Shown piece after piece: positions 57,049 to 64,000 of a stretch of DNA of 64,000 nucleotides. The notes under the pieces are model-generated. The model saw only the letters and a program-made list of their open reading frames with translations. It was not told where the DNA came from and searched no databases. How positions within the stretch are numbered: position 1 is the stretch's first letter; the number at the start of each line of letters is the position of its first letter. The translations under genes and the position numbers were made by a program. The stretch spans positions 62,001 to 126,000 of the forward strand of contig PYSS01000082.1 in assembly GCA_003049465.1 (NCBI GenBank), read 5' to 3'. This DNA is from Magnaporthiopsis rhizophila (taxonomy: Eukaryota > Ascomycota > Sordariomycetes > Magnaporthales > Magnaporthaceae).

Positions 57049-58171
57049 CTACTCGTCCGCCAGGTCGGGCGGGACATAGGGGTTGACGAGCATCTCGCTG
57101 AACCGCTCGAGCTTCTCCTTGCCGCGCACCTCCTCGACGAGCAGGGGCATCTTGACGACGTTGAACTCGTCGTACAGCTCCTCGATCTGGTCGAGGTACT
57201 TCTTCTGCATGCGCCTGCGGGCGCCGCACTGCTCGCACCCGGACCCCTTTCTAGGGAACAGCAGCTGGTTGACGACGATGGAGTGGGTGTCGATGCCGTA
57301 GCTGGCCAGCTCCTGGATCATGCGCTCCGTCTCGTACAGCGACAGGAACTCGGGGATGCAGACGCAGACGAAGGTGGTCAGGGCCTCGTCCTTGAACTGC
57401 GCGTTGACCTCGGCGATGGTCTCGCGCAGCTGCTCCAGCTTCTCCATCATCTCGGGCAGCGACTGACCGTTGGGCAGCTGGCCCTGGCCGCCGAGGAAGC
57501 CGTTGAGCAGGGGGCCGTACTGGCTCGACAGCTGCGACACTTTTGCCAGGGCCTTTTCGAGGACGGACGGGAACTGCAGGAACCGCAGGGTGTGGCCCGT
57601 GGGCGCCGTGTCGAAGATTATGGTCTCGTAGGAGAGGGACTTGACTTGCTTGAGGACCTCGGCGAAGGACATGGCTTCGTCGATGCCGGGGATCTGTGTT
57701 TTAGGAAGTGGTTTAGCCTTCCTCCATCGTAACGAGATATGGTGGAGAGACAGAAAAAAAGAGACAGAGAATGCTCACAGCAAATGCCAAATCCTGCATC
57801 ATGCCGCCCATGCCCGCCATGCCCTGGTCGGCACCGGCACCGCCGGCGTCGTCGCCCTGGCCCGCCAAAAGGTCCTGCATGCTGCCGTTGGGGTCGATCT
57901 CCATGGCGCTCAGGTTGTCGAAGCCGTCGATCAGGCGGGCCTCCTTGCCGAACTTTTGCGAGAAGGCGTCCGACAGGTTGTGGGCCGGGTCGGTCGAGAT
58001 GAGCAGGACGGAGCGGCGGACCTTGGCCAGCTGGATGGCGAGCGAGCACGACGTGGTCGTCTTGCCCACGCCGCCCTTGCCGCCCACGAAGATCCAGCGC
58101 AGCGAGCGCTGGTCCAGGATCGACTGGAGCGTCGGCTCGAGGGCGTCAGCGTCGATGACGGCGGCCGACAT
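57049..58171 (-). CDS. GET3: Get3/TRC40 ATPase for tail-anchored protein targeting
   Basis: Exon 1 is 57779..58171 (131 codons) and exon 2 is 57049..57693, joined by an 85-nt intron (GTGAGC donor, ACACAG acceptor) to give 345 residues. Get3 binds tail-anchored membrane proteins in the cytosol and delivers them to the ER Get1/Get2 receptor. All core motifs are present: deviant P-loop GGKGGVGKTT at 30-39, switch I STDPAHNLSDAF, A-loop-type FDTAPTGHTLRFLQFP, and the dimer zinc motif CEQC. The helical substrate-binding region contains a Gly/Met-rich stretch (GADQGMAGMGGMM) just before the intron. The length matches the family. Confidence 0.96.
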
Positions 58172-59549
58172 TGTTGCCGTGGTGCGTTTCTGGCTAGGGT
58201 GGTGAGAGGGGCTATGTCGTTGTTCCTAGCCTCGTTCCGAGGTTTGCTTGTTTCCGCCCTGCTGCGTCTCCAAATCGATGGTTGCTGCAACGCTTCCAGC
58301 AGATGCCGATGTCACAGTAAGCAGGCGGTCTATCGAAGGAGGCCTAAAGGTGCAGTCGGTAAAGGGTGTTTTTTTTTTTTTTTTTTTTTTTTTTTCCCCT
58401 CTTCTTCTCGCAAATCGCATCCGGTAGAAGCGTTTGGAATAGGTTGGTCGAGTCGCCGGGGGCGGTGGACGTCACCGATGGCGGGGTACCGAATCGCGTC
58501 AGTGGGCCCGCTGGCAGCCAGAACCAGCCAAAGCCCGTTCTTCAGAAACGACGACGCCAACTCCCAAAGCGTGATTCTCACCACCTCATGTCCTGGAGAT
58601 GGAGCACAGTCAACAGCTGGCCGCTGCGCCTCCTGTTGATTGCTACATCAAGCCGGGTTTTGCGACGAGGCTGAAGTTGCTGGCAGTCAATAAATTGACA
58701 TGCGCGTTCCATGACACCCAATCTGGCCCCCAACGGCTTGTCTCGATGATCCACATCCGTCTTTTGTGCTCCGTAAGGGTTGCTATTATTAGAGCCGGAG
58801 GTCGTTCGTTTTGAGAAGCCCAGAGCGGCCCCAAACGAGGCGTGCTTGTCAGCTGCAGGTGTGTTTTGTCCCACACAAGCGCACAGCCGCCTTTGCTGCT
58901 GATGACCGCACAGCAATCAATGCATTTCGATTGAAACGCACTGTCGATCAGGGTGGGAAAGCTTCGTGGCCCCTCCCATGCTCGCCTTGGCCAAGTGACA
59001 CATGGCTGGCCTAGCCAATTCATGGGCTGTGCTGCGGCTGCGGCCGGCCGAAGCTCCATCCCCGTCCGGTCTTTTGCAGAGTTGCCGCGTCCGACTGACA
59101 CTGAGATGTGAGGTGTCGGATATGTCATGGGCCTCGAGTATAATAACAGGCGTCGTTGTCCCCATCTCCATGGAAAATGAAGGACAGAGCAGGGGCACGA
59201 GCTTGAGATGATCCTGTCTGAGTGCTTTGGCCAGTGACAGCTCCCCGATTTCTTCATCTCGTTCTCTCCATCTTGACTGGTTGCTTGGGATCCAACATCG
59301 TTCCCCGCCAGAGAAACTCACTTGCAATCCAAAATTATACCCCGCTTGCCGGTTGTCCTTATTTTGACATCTTTTACCACCAAGGGCCTTTCTTGATGCG
59401 ACGATAGTCGGAACGTTCCGCAAAAAGCTGTCGTCTCCAGTTTCCCCGCCAAACCAACACACCCCGCCTCCACACCTCACCTCAGCTCACCTCCTCACCT
59501 TAGCTTATTGCAACCACCACCCACCCACCACCCACAACAACCAAAAAAA
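58172..59549. other. Divergent upstream region, GET3 and HIU hydrolase
   Basis: About 1.4 kb containing a T27 run at 58369-58395, which is A27 in the GET3 sense about 200 bp upstream of its ATG. A 204-codon minus frame (58643-59257) looks random. No supported gene. Confidence 0.55.
58369..58395. repeat. Homopolymer T27
   Basis: A run of 27 T (A27 in the GET3 sense), in the GET3 upstream region. Confidence 0.95.
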
Positions 59550-60113
59550 ATGGCCACCACCACCACCACCACCACCACCACCACCCCGGCCAAGGACCGC
59601 ATAACCTGCCACATCCTGGACACGACGGCCGGCAAGCCCGCCCGCGGAGTGCGCGTGCGCCTCGAGCTGACGCCACTGTCCGCCGCCTGCTTCGCGCCGC
59701 CCACGGCCTCGTCGTCCGCCGCGGCAGGCGCCACGTCGTCGTCGCCGTCGCCCGCCGTCGCCGCCGTCGCCCATCACGGCCAGCACGGCGCGACGGCGCG
59801 CACCTTCGAGTCGCAGACGGACGACGACGGCCGCGTCAAGGCCTGGCTGCCCTTTAGCGCCTCCAACGACTCGGGCGAGGTGCCCATCTACACCCTCGAC
59901 GACGTCCTGGGCGAGGTCGAGGCTACCACCACCACCACCACCGGAGCCGGCAGCAGCCGCTGGACGCTGCGGTTCGACACGGCCGGGTACTTTGGGGACG
60001 TGGGCACCTTCTTCCCCGAGGTCGCCGTCGTGTTCGAGGTCCAGCGCGGCCAGCACTACCACGTGCCGCTGCTGCTGAGCCCGTATGGCTACACCACGTA
60101 CCGGGGCAGCTGA
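59550..60113 (+). CDS. 5-hydroxyisourate hydrolase (transthyretin-like family)
   Basis: A 187-residue intronless protein. The start at 59550 was chosen because RITCHILDTTAGKPARGVRV, the family's first strand with catalytic His21, follows closely. The C-terminus HYHVPLLLSPYGYTTYRGS carries the second His and the invariant YRGS end that separates HIU hydrolases from transthyretin. The enzyme hydrolyses 5-hydroxyisourate in uric acid breakdown to allantoin. It has a run of ten Thr at residues 3-12 from ACC repeats and a Ser/Ala-rich insert of about 30 residues after LSAACFAPP, making it longer than most homologues. There is no C-terminal peroxisomal SKL signal. It sits 317 bp from the F-box-like gene, tail to tail. 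Confidence 0.93.
   Translation: MATTTTTTTTTTPAKDRITCHILDTTAGKPARGVRVRLELTPLSAACFAPPTASSSAAAGATSSSPSPAVAAVAHHGQHGATARTFESQTDDDGRVKAWLPFSASNDSGEVPIYTLDDVLGEVEATTTTTTGAGSSRWTLRFDTAGYFGDVGTFFPEVAVVFEVQRGQHYHVPLLLSPYGYTTYRGS
59555..59584 (+). repeat. ACC trinucleotide repeat (Thr run)
   Basis: Ten ACC units encode Thr3-Thr12 of the HIU hydrolase. The tract is likely length-polymorphic. Confidence 0.9.
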
Positions 60114-60336
60114 TTTTGTTGTGCGAGGTTGGTTGGTTGGTTGGGTCGCCATCGTGGCAGGGTGGATGGAGGGTTGGCGGAAATGATAGGAAAAGTGGAG
60201 CAAGCTGGCTACTGACATAAACAACGGAATCATCACGTTTTTTTCTTGCTTCTTGTTGCGGCTGTATTCATCTGGTCGAGTGAGAAATAATCCGGTATCT
60301 TGTTACTTACTATCTGACTGACTGCCGTGATTCTGG

Positions 60337-60371
<35 letters not shown>

Positions 60372-60430
60372 ACTGCTAAGCGAGGGCTGCTCGACTGGAG
60401 ACGCCACTCTCTTCCAGCGCCACGCCGGTA
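60114..60430. other. Convergent 3' flanks, HIU hydrolase and F-box-like gene
   Basis: About 317 bp with an A28 run at 60341-60368. Nothing coding is supported. Confidence 0.6.
60341..60368. repeat. Homopolymer A28
   Basis: A run of 28 A between two convergent stop codons. Confidence 0.95.
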
Positions 60431-62100
60431 TCACGATATTATCCCTGCCAGAAACCACGACATGTCAATGTCGCAATCCAAATCCAAATCAAAATCCTGC
60501 TCCTGCGGCACCGGCGCTCTCCACAGACAGTCATGATCGGCAGGGCCGGGGCCGTGCTTCAGATAGCATACTCCGTGTGCGATATCGCCGAGCGCCCGAT
60601 CCATCCCCTCGGCCGTTCCCGTGTCCCCCCGCTGGTACCGCACACTGAACTCGTGCAGCTTGCTCCGGTAGTCGCGCTCCATGTAGCTTTGGCGGAGGAG
60701 GACGGTGGACTCGAATCGGAACGTGCCGCCATGTTCGTCCGAGAACATCGAGCAGCAGAGGCCGCCGTCGTGGTTCTGCGGGTTTTCGTCGGGGCAGTCT
60801 TGGCTGGCCGGGCCCAGCCTGCCGGTCAGGCTCTTGAAAAGGGGACAGAAGTGGAACGGCTCGTCCCTGATAAAGTCTCCGGGTCTACTCTCCAGCACGA
60901 AGGTCCGGAGGTTGGGGGACGTTTGGCGGACGCGTTCTAAGATCCTGGGCCACAGATTATTGTGTCGGTTGCCCTGACGAAGGAATACGCTCTTCAGACA
61001 CAAGGATTCGAGCTTGCCGCCGGTGTAGGGTCGCGAGAACAGCTGCTCCAGCCACACGTGTGACACGCGGTGGCGACGGCCCCAGCTGCTCTGGCCGTCC
61101 GAGCCGGTTATGGTGAGGTGGCGCATGTTGTCGTCGGCGGGTGACCGCCGGCGCTCGGGCTGGCACAGGGCCTCGATGCAGGAATCGATTGCGGCGCCGT
61201 TGTTTCCTGCAAACTCCAAGGTCTCCAGATTCCGCGCCTCGCGGAGCAGGCTGTGGATGAATGGCCGGACTCCGTCGGTGTGGCCAAAGGTAGTTGCGTC
61301 GACGCCGTCGTCCCGGACATTATCGTAACTGCGGTCATCCACGGTGAAGTGGAGGGTGTGCAGGCCTTCCCAGTTGCCGCGGCGCACCGCGTCGGGCCGG
61401 AGCAGGTGCTCGTGGATGGGCGACAGGGGTCGTGCCCGGCCTTGGAGCCACGGTGAAGTGCAGACGCAGCGACTGCACCGGCGACGGGTTGGCCGGGTCG
61501 GCGGCGAAGGCCGGGGTTGGCCGGGTCGGCGGCGAAGGCCAGCACGAGGGCGAGGGCGTCTGTCGGGTACATCATGACCAGGTCGCCGGGGATGTAGGGC
61601 GGATGGTAGACCTGCCAGTCGGGCCGTTGGTGCGGATGGTAAGACCCCCACCCCTTGTCGTCGACGACGAAGGACCGGCAGCGCGGAAAGCCATCGCGGA
61701 TGCATTTAAGCAGCGACACGGCCGTGGGCGTCGTCATGTCGAGACGGCCGTCAGCGTCGCGGAACCAGCCCTTTTTCCGAGTGGGCCCGCCGCCCCTGCT
61801 GGCGTCATCATATGGACACACACTTGAGCGCCAGGGGAAGGGGGAGATGAGCAGGACGCGGACCCGGCGGCGGATGTGCTCCGTGCGCGCGATGGCGGAC
61901 AGTCTGGCCAGACTGCGTAGGCTGAGGTCTGTTTTGAGGCATCCGAAAAAGGAGTCGCCGAAAGAGTCTGCCGATACGCTCGCGAGACGGGGACTAGTCT
62001 TTCGCAACGTCAAAACATCTGGCGCATCCAGATGGCTGACGATCTGCAGGAGCAGCTCGTCGCAGAGCGATTCGAGAGGCGATTGGCTTGGCTTCTCCAT
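60431..62100 (-). pseudogene. F-box-like protein gene with a disrupted frame
   Basis: From ATG 62098-62100 the frame reads MEKPSQSPLESLCDELLLQI, a short F-box-like N-terminus (LCDELLLQIVSHLDAPDVLTLRK), and continues to LALVLAFAADPANP. It then enters a 28-bp tandem duplication (61486-61512 and 61514-61540), after which it reads an abnormal sequence. The protein-like continuation SPVQSLRLHFTVAP lies in a second frame, and PIHEHLLRPDAVRRGNWEGL to the stop at 60431 in a third. One 28-bp copy removed plus a 1-nt change in a C4 run near 61424-61427 would make the frame continuous at about 540 residues. F-box proteins are SCF ubiquitin-ligase adaptors; no clear leucine-rich repeat is visible. It is either a recent pseudogene or carries sequence errors. 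Confidence 0.6.
61486..61540. repeat. 28-bp tandem duplication
   Basis: Two identical 27-bp segments (61486-61512 and 61514-61540) are separated by one base, giving a 28-bp period. The period is 1 modulo 3 and shifts the F-box-like frame. Confidence 0.92.
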
Positions 62101-62828
62101 GATGAGGAATTGAGACAAGGACCTGGTGTTGTTCAGGCAAGGGTGCGTTCAGGTTACGGTGTGTTTGCTTTTGATCGTTGATGTGTTGAGGTTGGGCGGG
62201 CGATTGGTGAAGTAGGTGGGGGATTTTGTGTCTAGAAAGAGGCACTTGGCTTTTATTTTATGTGCGTATTTATAAGGATTCTGCATTGCCACGGAAAAAT
62301 GGGTGCTCTGTGAATGTTCTATACTTTACAATGGGCCGTCTCTTTGTCATGTCCAAGACAAACCAGTATCAGGTAATCGAGGCGCCCTCAAAGGTGTTTG
62401 AATAGGGTCAAGGGAGGGCCTCGAGCACCTTTCTTCTGGCGTGGGACCGAGCAGCCCCTGCTCGCGCTGCATCTTGACAATAAACCCGTCCGCAAAGTGT
62501 CAATAGATCGGGCAGTGGCAGCTCGTGCTCGCTAATGGTTCGCTTCGGGCGACGGCGAACCGACCCCAGTGCAGTTGCCCGTTACGTCCACGACTGTGAT
62601 ATCGGATAGGAGAAAAAGCCATGTAAACGTGTATGCATCGTTCTTGGCAGCGCCTCTTGGCTGAAGCTCTGTCCGAAGGATTCTTGTGAGATTCGAGGAA
62701 ATAGAGGGCGTTTATAGGCATACAGGAAACCTATCTGCAAGGCGTAGGCACATCAGCGGCTTTCCCTTGCGCTTGCAAGCGGTCGTTCGGGTTCCCGCTA
62801 CGCAATAACAAAACATTGAGAGCCCATT
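62101..62828. other. Intergenic upstream of the F-box-like gene
   Basis: About 730 bp, A/T-rich near 62240-62340. The short frames present have no protein-like features. Confidence 0.55.
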
Positions 62829-64000
62829 CTACAGGAGCAAACAAGGCCCACTTGAGAAGAAAAAGAAAAAAAAATAAGAACTTCTTGTATATGGCGGGCG
62901 TGTGCTTCCACCAAAGTAAAGCTCGTCATCAGCTTTCTGCTTGAGCCCTTCCAACTCGCCAAGGACTACCCCATTCAGACCGCCTAGCGACGCCGACAAC
63001 AGCGTGTCAATCATCCTGGCCGCCTTTGGGTGCGTTACACTGCTTCACCAGGACGTCGCAACATGTTCATCGCGCAAGGCTTGCACGGAGGCGGCGGGCG
63101 CGATGCGGTCTCGCGTAGGCATCGTTGCGGCCAGCTCACAAGTACTCGGAACCATCGGAGAAACTGTCCATCCACGCACGAGACGCCCACCGACCCTCAA
63201 CGTCATCATGAGCGAGTATAGCAAAGCTGCCGGCAAGCGTTTCGTAATAACTGCTGAAGAACGGATGCGCGATCCCGGGTAACTCGAGGTCCAAATTGCG
63301 GCGCATGAAGTAGTCGAAGAAGTTGAAGTTCAAAAAGCCGGCCAAGTCGCCCGCATCATGTCCCTCGCGGTCGGCACGCTTCCTAGCCTCGATCTGGATC
63401 CACTCTGAAAAGAGCGTGACGCCAGACGCCCACGTTTCGGGCAGGTAGGTGTCTCGGAGGGACTTGTCTTGTCGCAGCTCGACGTGGTCTGTGGCCCGTG
63501 GCACGGCAAAGTCGACAAGGGCGGCCACGTGCTTTGGTGCGGATTCGAGCTCAACCAGGGTTGCCGTTTGAGCCCTGAACACCCCAAAGAAGACGGCTAC
63601 GGCCTTGTGATGAGGAGCTTGGTCGATTTCCCGGCACTTGTGCAACTCCTCACATCGGGAGCGCGCATATGCCTGCCGGACAGGACGCAGATACATCCAC
63701 ATCAACTTCATAACCTCCCAGTAGACCAGATGGGCATCCGAGTGACTTCCACCTCTCATTAGCTGGATCGGGTAGGACCCTGGGCGGTTGCGGTTCATGC
63801 AGAGGAGCGCGCGGTCGTAGCCCTTTTCGAACCGGTCCGCGAATGCCTGCCTTGATTCCGAGTCGGACAGAATGCTGTCGAGGAGCCAGTCGCAAACGGG
63901 GCCAAAGACGGCCTCTTCTGCCTTGAGGTCATCTTGCAGGTTGCAGACGGTAAACTGCATGAGAAAGTCGATGGCGCTGGCGGGCGGCGGCACTCTGCCT
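62829..64000 (-). CDS. Unrecognised protein, C-terminal part, runs off the right edge
   Basis: The frame is open from the right edge to a TGA at 63136-63138, with protein-like sequence such as FLMQFTVCNLQDDLKAEEAV, SYPIQLMRGGSHSDAHLVYW and FLNFNFFDYFMRRNLDLELP. A GTGAGC donor at 63139 overlaps that stop. A 100-nt intron (63040-63139) with a GCAG acceptor joins in phase to 62829..63039, which reads FVTHPKAARMIDTLLSASL and GGLNGVVLGELEGLKQKADD. I prefer this spliced model, though the unspliced end is possible. No ATG is visible, so the 5' end lies outside the window. I do not recognise the family. The composition suggests a soluble, mostly helical protein with aromatic clusters; no signal peptide is in view. 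Confidence 0.5.

Noticed and set aside
58643..59257. A 204-codon minus-strand frame between GET3 and the HIU hydrolase
   Set aside because: It sits in a divergent promoter region, overlaps another frame and has random composition.
1..64000. Search by eye for tRNA genes, rRNA, CRISPR-like arrays and transposon terminal repeats
   Set aside because: No T-loop-like motif that I examined had pairing stems, and no regularly spaced repeats or transposase motifs were found. A covariance-model scan would be more sensitive.

Overview
The window is nuclear DNA of a filamentous ascomycete, most likely a sordariomycete. Introns are short (about 70-130 nt) with GTAAGT-type donors and CTRAC-like branch sites, coding sequence is GC-rich, and the genes are typical of Pezizomycotina. 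I cannot name the species. I found no tRNA, rRNA, CRISPR array or intact transposon.

Layout: 0-0.2 kb holds the 5' end of an acetoacetyl-CoA synthetase-like gene (-). 0.9-12.8 kb is TRA1 (-), with a small first exon and a hidden in-frame intron. 14.0-15.3 kb is a secreted AA11-type copper oxygenase (-). 15.4-20.3 kb has no supported gene. 20.3-21.2 kb is an AIG2-like gamma-glutamylcyclotransferase-fold gene (-) that needs an 8-nt micro-exon. 21.9-22.9 kb is YIH1/IMPACT (+) and 23.1-24.6 kb a CASTOR-like ACT-domain gene (-). 28.3-30.3 kb is a METTL25/RRNAD1-like gene (-), divergent from mitochondrial ribosomal protein uS13m (+, 30.6-31.1 kb). 31.4-32.9 kb is a membrane dipeptidase (-). 34.6-37.5 kb is an F-BAR/DEP/RhoGAP gene (+).

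The 37.5-51.4 kb stretch is gene-poor and looks accessory. It holds a small unrecognised gene (42.3-43.0 kb), an unrecognised gene whose frame is broken by an exact 13-bp tandem duplication (45.0-46.0 kb), and a large secreted protein made of five cationic repeats separated by Pro/Ala/Asp-rich spacers (47.0-49.1 kb). The last is the most novel-looking object in the window.

51.4-60.1 kb is conserved housekeeping: a PRELI/MSF1 lipid-transfer protein (-), MPE1 (+), GET3 (-) and a 5-hydroxyisourate hydrolase (+). 60.4-62.1 kb is an F-box-like gene (-) whose frame is broken by a 28-bp tandem duplication plus a 1-nt shift. The right edge holds a partial unrecognised gene (-).

Most genes are independent housekeeping units rather than a cluster. 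General themes are transcription and mRNA 3'-end processing (TRA1, MPE1), amino-acid and translation signalling (YIH1, CASTOR-like), mitochondria (uS13m, PRELI), tail-anchored protein insertion (GET3), and a secreted set (AA11 oxygenase, repeat polyprotein). Long A/T homopolymers (16-43 nt) recur throughout, mainly between genes. All exon boundaries were read by eye from splice signals and reading frame.
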